Position numbers and translations under genes: made by a program. Positions 24,023 through 32,803 of a DNA stretch of 35,535 nucleotides are shown piece after piece. A model generated the notes under the pieces. The model saw only the letters and a list, made by a program, of their open reading frames with translations. It had not been told where the DNA came from and ran no database searches. Source of the DNA: Filomicrobium sp. (GTDB lineage: Bacteria > Pseudomonadota > Alphaproteobacteria > Rhizobiales > Hyphomicrobiaceae); contig JARFQY010000157.1 in assembly GCA_029287535.1 (NCBI GenBank), positions 1 through 35,535 of the forward strand. The letters run 5' to 3'. The stretch's first letter is position 1; each line of letters begins with the position of its first letter.

Positions 24023-25033
24023 CTAACCGCCGGCCTCGGCCTTGAGGCCGAGCTTCGCAAACAGCAAGTCATCCGCATCCTCGCCGGGGTTGTCAGCCGT
24101 TAGAAGCTGCTCACCGCAGAAGATGGAGTTGGCGCCGGCAAAAAAGCACCAAGCCTGAAGCTCATCGCTCATCTCACTGCGCCCGGCGGACAGCCGGACA
24201 TAGGATTTCGGCATCATGATGCGGGCCAGAGCTATGGCCCGCACGAATGCGATGCCGTCCACCTTCGCGGCACCTTCAAGCGGCGTCCCCTCGATTGCCA
24301 TCAGCATGTTGATGGGAACGCTGTCGGGATGTTCGGGAAGATTTGCAAGCGTGACCAGCATATCTATGCGGTCGGCATCAGTTTCGCCGAGGCCGAGAAT
24401 GCCGCCCGAGCAGACCTTGATGCCGGCCTCACGCACGCGCTCCAGGGTCTCAATACGGTCCGCGAACGTGCGCGTCGTAATAATCTCCGAATAATAGCGC
24501 TCGGACGTATCCACGTTGTGGTTGTAGTAATCGAGCCCCGCCGACCTCAGCTGCGCGACATCTTCATCCGTCAGCATGCCGAGCGTCATACATGTCTCAA
24601 GGCCCATCTCCTTGACTTCGCGCACCATGTCGAGGACGGCAGGCATGTCGCGCTGCTTCGGGCCGCGCCACGCCGCACCCATGCAGTAACGGGTCGCGCC
24701 ATTGGCCTTGGCCGCCCGCGCTCCTTCCAAGACCTCCTCCAGCGCCATCATCTTTGAGGCTTTGAGCCCCGTCTCGTAGCGTGAGGACTGACTGCAATAC
24801 GAACAGTCTTCCGGGCAGCCGCCAGTCTTGATCGACAACAGCTGGCATTTTTGGACGGTATTGGGATCAAAGCTGCTCCGATGCACGCATTGGGCGCGAA
24901 ACAACAGCTCGTTGAAGGGAAGGTCATAGATGCGCTGCGCCGCTTCGCGCGTCCAATCGTGGCGGATTCCGTCCCTCTCCACGCCCATATCACTGGCCGC
25001 GGTGACCGCTTCACGTGTTGGGTTATCCAGCAT
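24023..25033 (-). CDS. bioB: biotin synthase, radical SAM
   Basis: I start at ATG 25033, which follows AAGGAGG by ten bases; an upstream start at 25147 would add 38 unusual residues. The 336-residue enzyme has the radical SAM cluster C73-x3-C77-x2-C80. The ligands for the sacrificial [2Fe-2S] cluster are the cysteines in [19 protein letters not shown] and [10 protein letters not shown], plus the arginine in YVRLSAGR. It inserts sulfur into dethiobiotin. It is the first gene of bioBFDAZ. Upstream (RNA sense), TTGACC and TGTAGT sixteen bases apart, near 25150-25180, are a weak promoter candidate. I found no BioR-type TTATnnATAA site or BirA-type palindrome in the 292 bases before it. Confidence 0.96.
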   Translation of the reverse strand: MLDNPTREAVTAASDMGVERDGIRHDWTREAAQRIYDLPFNELLFRAQCVHRSSFDPNTVQKCQLLSIKTGGCPEDCSYCSQSSRYETGLKASKMMALEEVLEGARAAKANGATRYCMGAAWRGPKQRDMPAVLDMVREVKEMGLETCMTLGMLTDEDVAQLRSAGLDYYNHNVDTSERYYSEIITTRTFADRIETLERVREAGIKVCSGGILGLGETDADRIDMLVTLANLPEHPDSVPINMLMAIEGTPLEGAAKVDGIAFVRAIALARIMMPKSYVRLSAGRSEMSDELQAWCFFAGANSIFCGEQLLTADNPGEDADDLLFAKLGLKAEAGG

Positions 25034-25325
25034 CTGTCTGACGCCTCCTTCGGGTGTGCCCAGGATAATCGGCCCATCAATGAACCTAAGCCCGTCTCGC
25101 TGCAACGACCCCGTTCGTCGTAATGCGTCCTGAGCGGGTCGCCGCACACTACAAAGCTAGGTTATGCCGGGTCAACGGGCCCGGCTGGCGCCCTAAATCC
25201 ACAGGCCCATTGCGGAATCTTCCTGGGTCCGCACCGCTTCAGCAAGGCTTTCATCGACCATTTCGGCACTTGGGACATGATCATTGCCCCCGTCGTCAAA
25301 ACGAATTGGATCACCTCGTTCCGCG

Positions 25326-27293
25326 TCAAACGGCGATCTTCCCGCCCCTTCTCTTTGTAATAACAACGATGGCTGGCCTTGGCGGCATACTCCATTTGAA
25401 GTCTGGCCAGCGTGTTGACGGGCTGTCAAACGTCGAAACAGAGTCGCCCTCAGTTTGTCCAGGATGCTGAACGGCAACAAAAAACGTCTCGGAATCGGGC
25501 GTCACACAAGGTCCGCACAGCTCCGCTCCGACAGGGCAACGGAAGAACAAACGTCCCGTTCCGCGCGCTTGCCCCTCTGTTTCCAGGGCCCACAGGCCAT
25601 CCGTACGGCCCGTCGTCGCGGCCGAATTGCCATCCGTGGCGATCCACAAACGGCCCTCGTTGTCGATCATGCAGTTGTCGGGGTTGGCGAACCAGCCACT
25701 GGTGCTAGTTGCCGGATTGAATGTCGCGCCCACCTCCGCGACGCTTGGATCGCCGCATTTGACCAAAACCTCCCATCGGAACGTCGGTGCGGCGTGATCG
25801 CCGCCATCGGGCGTCATCTCGATGATATGACCGAAAGCATTCTCTGCCCTTGGATTTGCCGCATCGACTGCGACCTCGGTCCGCTTCTTGTTCTTGGTCA
25901 ACATGCAATAGACCTTGCCGGTCTGCGGATTGGCCTCCACATCCTCCGGCCGGTCCATCTTTGTTGCGCCAAGCAGATCAGCAGCGATCCGCACATTGAT
26001 CAGCACATCACCTTGATCGGTAAATCCGCTTGCTTCCGTTAGGGGCCCCGTGCCGAAGACGAGTGGCAGCCAGATACCCGAACCATCGGGATTGAACCGG
26101 GCCACATAGAGCGTGCCTTCATCAAGAAGGTCCTTATTGGCCTCCCTGCTGGCTCGATCCACCTTGTCCTTGGTTACAAACCGATAGATGTAGTCGAACC
26201 GCTGATCGTCTCCCTGATAGACGACCAGTCGGCCGTCTTTGTTGATGAGGTTGGCGGCACCTTCATGCTTGAAGCGGCCCATCGCCGTGCGCTTCTTGGG
26301 CTTGGAGTCCGGATCCATCGGATCAATTTCCACAACCCAGCCAAACCGGTTGATCTCGTTGGGCTCTTTCTTGATGTCGAACCGATCGTGATACTGGCCC
26401 CAATTGTAACGCTCGGCAGGCGCCCCGTAGCGCTTCAGGGCGACGGCATGCGGTGAAGCGTTGGCGGCCTTCTTGTTCCAGAAATAACCGTTGAAGTTTT
26501 CCTCGCAGGTCAGCCACGTCCCCCACGGCGTGATGGCTCCCGCGCAGTTGTTGAGCATCCCGTAAACCTTCCGGCCTTCCGGATCGTAGCTGGACTTCAA
26601 CTTGTCATGGCCTGCGGCGGGACCAGTGATTTCCATCTCCGTGGCCGCCGTGATCCGCCGTGCAAATATGGAATCAGGAACCACCGACCATTTTCCGGAG
26701 TCGCGCTTCACCTCGATCACCGACCCGCCATGCGCCATCATCTCGACCGCGACGCGGTCTGCGGTCATTTCCGCGAAGCGTTTTGATTTCTTCTCTTTTG
26801 GATTGATGCCCGGAAACATCAGCTCTTCATTGGTGTACTCGTGGTTGATACACAGCAGCCCATGACGCGCGTTGCCGTCGAGTGGCACAAATCCGATGAA
26901 ATCACTGTTGTAGCCGAACTGCTTGGCCTGGGCTTCGGCCGTCTGCGCCTTGACGTCGAACTCAGGCGCATCCTTGTCGACCTTGTCGCCCCACCGGATC
27001 AGCACATCGGCATTGTACCCGTCGGCAACATAGTGGCGCTCGCTGACACCTGCCGAAACCTCCGGAAAATTGAAGTTCGGCGTCGATGAAGTGTCTTCCG
27101 AACATGCCGCCAGCAACACCGCCGGAGACACCGCCGCGGTCATTGCCGTGGTCGCCAACATGCCCTGCATCAAATCCCGCCGGGAAAGCCGCTCCGCGAT
27201 AACGTCCCCAATCGTTGGGTTGCTGCTGGAATTGGCGGCGGCATCCTCAAGGTCCTCGAAGTCGAGGGAACGTGGCTGGTCGGGTTTGGCCAT
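25326..27293 (-). CDS. phoX: PhoX-family alkaline phosphatase, Tat-exported
   Basis: I start at ATG 27293, with ACGGAG about ten bases upstream. The 655-residue protein has a Tat signal (SRRDLMQGM, twin Arg 38-39) followed by a hydrophobic segment ending LAAC64, so it may be a Tat-exported lipoprotein. PhoX-family landmarks are GLLCINHEYTNEELMFPG, GTWLTCEENFNGYFW, GWVVEIDPMDPDSKP, MGRFKHEGAAN and WIATDGNS. PhoX enzymes are periplasmic or surface phosphomonoesterases that use calcium and iron rather than zinc. Their usual trigger is phosphate starvation, but no complete Pho box was found in the 221 bases upstream. It is divergent from the J-domain gene. Confidence 0.92.
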   Translation of the reverse strand: MAKPDQPRSLDFEDLEDAAANSSSNPTIGDVIAERLSRRDLMQGMLATTAMTAAVSPAVLLAACSEDTSSTPNFNFPEVSAGVSERHYVADGYNADVLIRWGDKVDKDAPEFDVKAQTAEAQAKQFGYNSDFIGFVPLDGNARHGLLCINHEYTNEELMFPGINPKEKKSKRFAEMTADRVAVEMMAHGGSVIEVKRDSGKWSVVPDSIFARRITAATEMEITGPAAGHDKLKSSYDPEGRKVYGMLNNCAGAITPWGTWLTCEENFNGYFWNKKAANASPHAVALKRYGAPAERYNWGQYHDRFDIKKEPNEINRFGWVVEIDPMDPDSKPKKRTAMGRFKHEGAANLINKDGRLVVYQGDDQRFDYIYRFVTKDKVDRASREANKDLLDEGTLYVARFNPDGSGIWLPLVFGTGPLTEASGFTDQGDVLINVRIAADLLGATKMDRPEDVEANPQTGKVYCMLTKNKKRTEVAVDAANPRAENAFGHIIEMTPDGGDHAAPTFRWEVLVKCGDPSVAEVGATFNPATSTSGWFANPDNCMIDNEGRLWIATDGNSAATTGRTDGLWALETEGQARGTGRLFFRCPVGAELCGPCVTPDSETFFVAVQHPGQTEGDSVSTFDSPSTRWPDFKWSMPPRPAIVVITKRRGGKIAV

Positions 27294-27514
27294 GTCGGCA
27301 GAACTCCGTGAAACGTACTTCCAAAGCCTTAGAGCGGGCACGAGCGCCGGCTAGCGAGAACAGCACAGTTGTTTGTCACTTGCGCGAAGGTAACCCTGCG
27401 ACCAAACAACCCCGTCCTGATCACGGCTCCGGCAGACACGGTCCGGCACTTGCAATCTCTCAACACAAGATCACTGGTCATCCCATTTTGAAACAATCAG
27501 ACGCCAGAGCCGTC

Positions 27515-28042
27515 ATGTTTGAGCGCAGTCGCAATGAAAATCCGTCCGATAAACGTGAAAGAGCCATTCCAGTCGAGCTTCGCATGGTTGATGGCCGCAT
27601 TCTCAAAGGCCGCTTTTTTGCCGGCGCCAAACGCCAAGCTTATGAAGAGCTCAACGGTCCCGGCGGCTTCATTGACTTCCAGTCCTATAATGGGGATCGC
27701 GAACTGGTTTCAAAAGCCTCAATCAGCGCCGTCCGATTGACGGACATTCCGAAAGCAAACCAGCTGAGACGTGGCAACGACGTCGACGAATTCGATCCGC
27801 ATTCTGTCTTGAATGTGCCGCGCGGTGCGCAGTGGGAGGCCATCCGCGAAACCTACCACCGGCTTTCCAAGCTCTATCACCCGGATCGGTATGCCAACCT
27901 TGATTTGCCCGACGAGGTGAAGGGCTACCTCGACGCCATGTCGCGCCGCATCAATGCAGCCTTCTCCGCCTTGGAGAAACCACATCAGGTTCAGCGCGAA
28001 TTCGCCCGCGCCAAATCGGAGCCAATCTATCAAAGAGGCTGA
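27515..28042 (+). CDS. J-domain protein with N-terminal unknown domain
   Basis: I start at ATG 27515; the open frame extends leftward only as antisense of the phoX start. The 175-residue protein has an N-terminal beta-rich domain (IPVELRMVDGRILKGRFFAG, then ELNGPGGFIDFQSY) and a C-terminal J domain. The J domain runs from DPHSVLNVPRGAQWEAIRET through YHRLSKLYHPDRYANLDLP, with the HPD motif intact, to the NAAFSAL helix. The J domain should stimulate a DnaK-type chaperone; the front domain presumably picks the client. It converges on argG with 17 bases between. Confidence 0.85.
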   Translation: MFERSRNENPSDKRERAIPVELRMVDGRILKGRFFAGAKRQAYEELNGPGGFIDFQSYNGDRELVSKASISAVRLTDIPKANQLRRGNDVDEFDPHSVLNVPRGAQWEAIRETYHRLSKLYHPDRYANLDLPDEVKGYLDAMSRRINAAFSALEKPHQVQREFARAKSEPIYQRG

Positions 28043-28059
28043 GTGTCAGGTCTGAACCA

Positions 28060-29304
28060 CTAGCGGCGATCGCGCATTCCCAGCGTTCTCAGTCGCAGTG
28101 CATTGAGGCGGATAAATCCCTCGGCGTCTTTTTGGTCATAGGCACCCTGGTCATCTTCAAAGGTGACGAGCTGGTCCGAGTACAATGACTTGTCACTCTT
28201 GCGCCCGGTAACAATGACGTTGCCCTTGTAGAGCTTTAACCTGACCTCACCCTCAACGTGCTCCTGGCTCTTGTCGATCAACGCCTGCAGCATCTCGCGT
28301 TCGGGAGCAAACCAGAACCCGTTATAGATGAGCTCCGCATAGCGCGGCATCAACTCATCCTTCAGGTGCGCGGCATCTCTGTCCAGCGTCAGGCTTTCGA
28401 TCGCCCTGTGGGCGGCAAGCAGGATCGTGCCGCCGGGCGTTTCGTAAACTCCACGCGACTTCATACCGACGAAGCGGTTCTCAACCAGATCCACCCGCCC
28501 GATTCCGTTGTCACGCCCTAGGTCGTTGAGTTTTGCAAGTAGCGTCGCCGGAGACAGCTTCGCACCGTTGAGTGACACCGCATCACCCTTCTCAAAGCCG
28601 ATAGTGATGGTCGTCGCTGTGTCCGGTGCGTCTTCGGGTGCAACAGTACGCATGAAGACGTAGTCCGGCGGCTCCTCGTTGGGATCTTCCAGCACCTTCC
28701 CTTCCGAGGACGAATGCAGCAGGTTTGCATCAACTGAAAACGGAGCTTCTCCGCGCTTGTCCTTGGGTACCGGTATCTGATGTTTCTCCGCGAAATCGAT
28801 GAGATCTTCGCGGCTCTTGAATTCCCATTCGCGCCACGGGGCAATGATCTTGATCGACGGCTCGAGCGCATAATAGCCAAGCTCGAAGCGGACTTGATCG
28901 TTTCCCTTGCCGGTCGCGCCGTGACACACCGCATCGGCGCCGGTAGCCCGGGCGATCTCGATTTGTTTCTTGGCGATAAGCGGCCTCGCGATCGACGTAC
29001 CCAGCAAATACACGCCCTCATAGAGCGCATTGGCCCGGATCATCGGGAACACGTACTCGGCGACGAATTCTTCGCGCAGATCCTCGATAAAGATGTTGTC
29101 GTCGCTGATGCCGAGCATCTCGGCTTTCTTGCGCGCGGGTTCTAGCTCCTCGCCCTGCCCGAGGTCCGCCGTGAATGTCACGACCTCCGCACCGTAGTGT
29201 TCCTGCAGCCACTTGAGGATTATGGATGTATCAAGCCCGCCCGAATAGGCCAGAACAACCTTTTTAACCTTGCCGCTTCCGCCCGGCGGATTTGCTGCTG
29301 CCAT
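28060..29304 (-). CDS. argG: argininosuccinate synthase
   Basis: The 414-residue protein has the ATP pyrophosphatase P-loop SGGLDTS at 21-27 and further signatures [25 protein letters not shown] and APWREWEF. It joins citrulline and aspartate with ATP in arginine synthesis, in the cytoplasm. Length and motifs are normal for the short bacterial type. It is preceded by a good sigma-70-type promoter, and its end meets the J-domain gene. Confidence 0.97.
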   Translation of the reverse strand: MAAANPPGGSGKVKKVVLAYSGGLDTSIILKWLQEHYGAEVVTFTADLGQGEELEPARKKAEMLGISDDNIFIEDLREEFVAEYVFPMIRANALYEGVYLLGTSIARPLIAKKQIEIARATGADAVCHGATGKGNDQVRFELGYYALEPSIKIIAPWREWEFKSREDLIDFAEKHQIPVPKDKRGEAPFSVDANLLHSSSEGKVLEDPNEEPPDYVFMRTVAPEDAPDTATTITIGFEKGDAVSLNGAKLSPATLLAKLNDLGRDNGIGRVDLVENRFVGMKSRGVYETPGGTILLAAHRAIESLTLDRDAAHLKDELMPRYAELIYNGFWFAPEREMLQALIDKSQEHVEGEVRLKLYKGNVIVTGRKSDKSLYSDQLVTFEDDQGAYDQKDAEGFIRLNALRLRTLGMRDRR

Positions 29305-29355
29305 TTTTCTTTTTACCGTTCCTGCTTTGATGCGTCCTATTCCTGCTGGCGCGGC

Positions 29356-29383
29356 ACTATAGGCAAACCGTTTGCGCCCGCAA
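29356..29383 (-). promoter_or_regulatory. sigma-70-type promoter of argG
   Basis: On the minus strand TTGCGG (-35) and TATAGT (-10) are sixteen bases apart, 52 bases before the argG start. Both boxes match the housekeeping alphaproteobacterial pattern at four or more positions. No ARG-box-like operator was recognised. Confidence 0.6.
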
Positions 29384-29444
29384 GCTGACCGGCCAGAACC
29401 GCGCTAGATTTCATAGGGTGATTAAGGCCCCAGGGGCATCCCCT

Positions 29445-29476
29445 TAAAAGAAAACAGGCCGCTCCCAAGCGGCCTG
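29445..29476 (-). terminator. intrinsic terminator of the phasin-like gene
   Basis: CAGGCCGCT/CCCA/AGCGGCCTG is a perfect nine-pair stem, followed on the minus strand by TTTTCTTTTAAGG. It lies about 50 bases after the phasin-like stop codon. Confidence 0.88.
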
Positions 29477-29527
29477 CCGTCATGCCTCGCCGTTCAGGCT
29501 GGCGCGAAAGTGCTGGCGTGCTTCCAT

Positions 29528-30163
29528 TCAGCGCGAGCGGAAAGGCTGAAAGAACTGCATCAATAGGTTCGGATTGAAAGGCGTGACAGCAAAAGCCAGG
29601 GCGAGCGGGTTCGGTATCTCATTGACCCTAGTGACCGGTGCCGGCTTCGCATCAGGTCTATAATCGGCAAGTGCCTTCTCCACCGAGTGGGCGGCAACAT
29701 TAAAGGCGTCGATCGCTGCGAGATTTGCGCGCGCCGTGGGCCATGCGACCTGCTCGGGCACACCCACGGAGATCATTCCGAATGCCATCGGCCAGGCGTT
29801 GTATTGCGCGGGCTTCATCATCTCGAGCCAAGGGGCAAATGGCGAGAACATTCCATAGGGCATCCCAACAGCCTTGAAGGTGGCCATAGGATCGACATTC
29901 ATCATGTTGTTGGGGACCGCGGCCCAAGGCATCATGCGGGCCGCTGCACCCATCGGGTTAGCCCGCTCGGCATTGTAGCGCTGCGGGGCCGGCGATCCGT
30001 TAGCGGCTTGCGCGGTATCCAGGAAGGCGTCCACGGACTGCCCCCACATGTTCAGCATTTGCTGCGTCATGGCCTGATAGGCGTGACCGCTCGCATTCAA
30101 GTAGTTGACCACCGCCTCAGCACAGCTTTTGTTGAAACGAACCTGAGAATCGGTATCGAACAT
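29528..30163 (-). CDS. phasin-like granule-associated protein
   Basis: I start at ATG 30163, with GAGG about ten bases upstream; the open frame extends 34 further residues without a ribosome site. The 211-residue product has a phasin-like amphipathic helix (NKSCAEAVVNYLNASGHAY, then QQMLNMWGQSVDAFLDTAQAA). A Met/Pro/Ala-rich middle (MGAAARMMPWAAVPNNMM) and a second helix (ANLAAIDAFNVAAHSVEKAL) follow. There is no signal peptide. Phasins coat polyhydroxyalkanoate granules. Support comes from two TGC-N3-GCA sites upstream, one reading CTGCACCGCA, the type of sequence bound by the PHA repressor PhaR. The homology is loose, so the name is tentative. Confidence 0.5.
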   Translation of the reverse strand: MFDTDSQVRFNKSCAEAVVNYLNASGHAYQAMTQQMLNMWGQSVDAFLDTAQAANGSPAPQRYNAERANPMGAAARMMPWAAVPNNMMNVDPMATFKAVGMPYGMFSPFAPWLEMMKPAQYNAWPMAFGMISVGVPEQVAWPTARANLAAIDAFNVAAHSVEKALADYRPDAKPAPVTRVNEIPNPLALAFAVTPFNPNLLMQFFQPFRSR

Positions 30164-30300
30164 ATTGAAAAACCTCGTCAAATCGGCAGATGCGCCTGCC
30201 GAACGCGTGTTCGACTGGATTGGTGAACATATCGATCGGGGAAGCGCCGGTCGAGCTAAGAGCAACCATTCTGCACTTTAGCTCACAATAGTTTACATTT

Positions 30301-30330
30301 TGCAGCGCAACAACAAAATTCTGCACCGCA
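30301..30330. promoter_or_regulatory. two PhaR-type operators before the phasin-like gene
   Basis: TGCAGCGCA at 30301-30309 and TGCACCGCA at 30322-30330 both fit TGC-N3-GCA, and their centres are 21 bases apart, or two helical turns. The second, read with one more base as CTGCACCGCA, agrees with published PhaR targets in Paracoccus and Rhodobacter. They lie about 140 bases before the start codon, in an AT-rich stretch suited to a promoter. Confidence 0.5.
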
Positions 30331-30364
30331 AAACAAAGTCTTTAGATCAAAAAGGTCGCACCCT

Positions 30365-30925
30365 CTAGTGCGTATGCCGGGCCCCCGGATCAGGCACCGC
30401 GTGCACTGGGCGGTCGGCTTGATCGTAATCCTTGGCCTTTAAATGCTCCCGTTCGGTGTCTTCTTCGGCGGGCCGATATGTGGGCACCACCGGCTTTCGG
30501 TTGGCCCCGGCGCGATGCCCGGCGACAAGCCAATAAATGTACCCGGCGATGATGCCCGAAAAAGCGAACGCTGCGACCGCGTAGCCGTTGGCAATGGTCG
30601 GCTGACCGCCATCTTCACTCGCATAGAGCGCCGAGAAGCCGAGCAGGGCAATGGCCAGACCCACGAAGACATAGAAGGCCCAGCCCCGGACGCCCAAAAG
30701 GATACCGAACAAAATCGCGACCGCCGCGAACGGTAAGGCAAAAACAGCCGATTGCGTCGCCGCTGACAGCGAAATCATGCCTGCGAAGGCCAAGCGTTGC
30801 CATCGCGTATCACCGTCCAAGCTGTAGAGATCCGCCGGTGTTATGACGAACAACACCTGGGTGACTGCAGCCGCCAGACACGCCAACGCGAAACCAAACA
30901 GGATGCGAACCATTGCCGCGATCAT
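30365..30925 (-). CDS. four-helix membrane protein, paralogue of the gene at 31026
   Basis: The 186-residue protein has four membrane helices (about 5-28, 47-75, 79-102 and 113-136) and a hydrophilic, histidine-tipped C-terminal tail. The last helix reads VAAFAFSGIIAGYIYWLVAG. The same layout and a matching last helix (FAAAGFAGGFVYWLLAG) occur in the protein encoded just upstream on the same strand, so the two are probably an old tandem duplication. I do not recognise the family. A start four residues later (ATG 30913) is possible. Confidence 0.7.
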   Translation of the reverse strand: MIAAMVRILFGFALACLAAAVTQVLFVITPADLYSLDGDTRWQRLAFAGMISLSAATQSAVFALPFAAVAILFGILLGVRGWAFYVFVGLAIALLGFSALYASEDGGQPTIANGYAVAAFAFSGIIAGYIYWLVAGHRAGANRKPVVPTYRPAEEDTEREHLKAKDYDQADRPVHAVPDPGARHTH

Positions 30926-31025
30926 CGGACACCCAATTCGTGAGACTTCTCAGATTGATCCCGTCGACAGTCTTACACGCAGTGAACACCGCATCGCAAA
31001 CCCATCAGATCGCGTGCGCGTTTTT

Positions 31026-31439
31026 TCAGGCTGTTCGCCCTGCGAGAAGCCAGTAGACGAAACCACCGGCGAAACCGGCCGCCGCGAAGACCTGCCACAA
31101 GACAGCGGGGCCGCCGGAACTGCCCTGCGCAATCAGCGGTGTCACCGCCATGGAGACCCCGCCTCCGATGACGTAATACAGCACAGAGCGGATGCGGGCG
31201 ACCTCTCCGACAATGGCAAACACGAGCGCCGGAATGACAGTGAAAGCGGCGACCAGCGCCGAACCTTCGCCTATAAAAGTCATCACCTTCTCGAGGCTCT
31301 CCAGCCCACCCTCGTCAGCATGGACCGATTGCGTGATCCGCTCTAGCCCGAGAGTGACCAAAACAAATCCCGCCACCAGTATTGCCAGAATGAATGCAAT
31401 GGGCACCAGCAGCATCCGCCCGACGGTCTTCCAGAACAC
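31026..31439 (-). CDS. four-helix membrane protein downstream of rlmN
   Basis: I start at GTG 31439, one base after the rlmN stop, with GGAG seven bases upstream inside rlmN. An ATG at 31415 is the alternative; the frame further left is antisense-free but overlaps rlmN. The 137-residue product has a helix at about 8-31 (MLLVPIAFILAILVAGFVLV), two more in the middle, and a last helix FAAAGFAGGFVYWLLAGRTA. It is likely co-transcribed with rlmN and with its paralogue downstream. Function unknown. Confidence 0.7.
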   Translation of the reverse strand: MFWKTVGRMLLVPIAFILAILVAGFVLVTLGLERITQSVHADEGGLESLEKVMTFIGEGSALVAAFTVIPALVFAIVGEVARIRSVLYYVIGGGVSMAVTPLIAQGSSGGPAVLWQVFAAAGFAGGFVYWLLAGRTA

Positions 31440-31440
31440 G

Positions 31441-32655
31441 CTAGTCTCCGCTCGTTGCCTTTGCCGGATCGCGCTCTGATGCACGCAGTTTGACGCTCGC
31501 CGACTTGAGTTGCCCGCACGCAGCCAGAATATCCCGCCCCCGCGGCGTCCGTACCGGACTGGCATAGCCCGCCTTGTTGACGATTTCAGCGAACCGTTCG
31601 ATCTGCTCCCAATCCGAGCACTCATAGGCCGCTCCCGGCCAGGCGTTGAACGGGATCAAGTTGATCTTGGCCGGAATACCCGCCAGCAGTTTCACCAGCG
31701 CCCTAGCATCGGCAAGGCTGTCGTTGACACCCTTGAGCATCACGTACTCAAAGGTGATGCGCCGGGCATTCGACAAACCCGGATACGTGCGGCAGGCCTG
31801 TAAAAGGTCCTTGATCGGATACTTGCGATTGATTGGCACGAGCACATCCCGAAGCTCATCCGTCACCGCATGCATTGATATGGCCAGCATCGTGCCGGCT
31901 TCCGCCCCCCACCGTTCGATCTCGGGGACCACTCCGGATGTCGACAACGTAATCCGCCGCTTCGAATGTGACAGGCCGCCGCTGTCGGCGGCAATCTCCA
32001 TCGCCTGACGAACATTCTCAAAGTTGTAGAGCGGCTCTCCCATGCCCATCAGCACGATATTGGTGATCTTGCGCTCTGCATCCGGTAGCAAGCCGCCGTC
32101 ACTTGGCCCCTCGGCACCAGGCCAGTCGCCGACCCGGTCCCGCGCCAGCAGAATCTGCCCGACGATCTCCCCATGCGTTAAATTGCGCACAAGCTTTTGC
32201 GTGCCGGTATGGCAGAACGTGCAAGTCAGTGTGCAGCCCACCTGGCTGGAAATACACAAGGTGCCGCGATCGGCCTCCGGGATATAGACCGTCTCGACCT
32301 CGGGTGCCTTCGCGTCGTGGCCGCGTTTTGGCAGCCGCAACAGCCATTTACGCGTGCCGTCTTGCGAAACCTGTTCCGAGACAATTTGCGGCCGATCGAG
32401 CGAGTAAGCACCCGCGAGCTTCGCCCGCAGCTCCTTCGAGACATCCGTCATCTCTTCGAAATCGCCGATCCCACGCGCGTAAATCCAACTCCATAGCTGA
32501 CCGGAGCGCATGCGCAGCTGCTTGTCGGGAACACCAAGCGATGAGAGCGCGGACTTCAGCTCCCCACGGCTTGCGCCTGCCAGCGTGGAGAGTTCCCCTC
32601 TCCCATCCGCACCCGCCTTACCGGCAGCGGAAACATCGTTCAGGATCAGCACCAT
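31441..32655 (-). CDS. rlmN: dual-specificity 23S rRNA/tRNA adenine C2-methyltransferase
   Basis: I start at ATG 32655; a TTG ten codons upstream is the other option. The 404-residue radical SAM enzyme has the cluster C141-x3-C145-x2-C148 ([12 protein letters not shown]), the preceding C134 (TLCISSQVG) and the C-terminal catalytic cysteine in [24 protein letters not shown] and [11 protein letters not shown] are RlmN signatures. It methylates A2503 of 23S rRNA and A37 of some tRNAs, using a methylated cysteine intermediate. It is divergent from the spermidine-synthase-like gene across 148 bases and heads the transcript that includes the membrane protein pair. Confidence 0.96.
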   Translation of the reverse strand: MVLILNDVSAAGKAGADGRGELSTLAGASRGELKSALSSLGVPDKQLRMRSGQLWSWIYARGIGDFEEMTDVSKELRAKLAGAYSLDRPQIVSEQVSQDGTRKWLLRLPKRGHDAKAPEVETVYIPEADRGTLCISSQVGCTLTCTFCHTGTQKLVRNLTHGEIVGQILLARDRVGDWPGAEGPSDGGLLPDAERKITNIVLMGMGEPLYNFENVRQAMEIAADSGGLSHSKRRITLSTSGVVPEIERWGAEAGTMLAISMHAVTDELRDVLVPINRKYPIKDLLQACRTYPGLSNARRITFEYVMLKGVNDSLADARALVKLLAGIPAKINLIPFNAWPGAAYECSDWEQIERFAEIVNKAGYASPVRTPRGRDILAACGQLKSASVKLRASERDPAKATSGD

Positions 32656-32803
32656 CTCTTGGCTTCTTCTTCTTTCTCGGTACAAACTCGAGGCTCGCCT
32701 CGGAAAAGCTATACATAGCCGACCCGCGCCGAAGTACCAGTCACCTACCGCTGTTTTGCTACGTATACCAAACCCCTAACGCAGGCAGATATAGAGCCCG
32801 TAT

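Noticed and set aside
27294-27514. Pho box before phoX
   Set aside because: Only an isolated TGTCA is present (near 27375); no second half-site at the required spacing.
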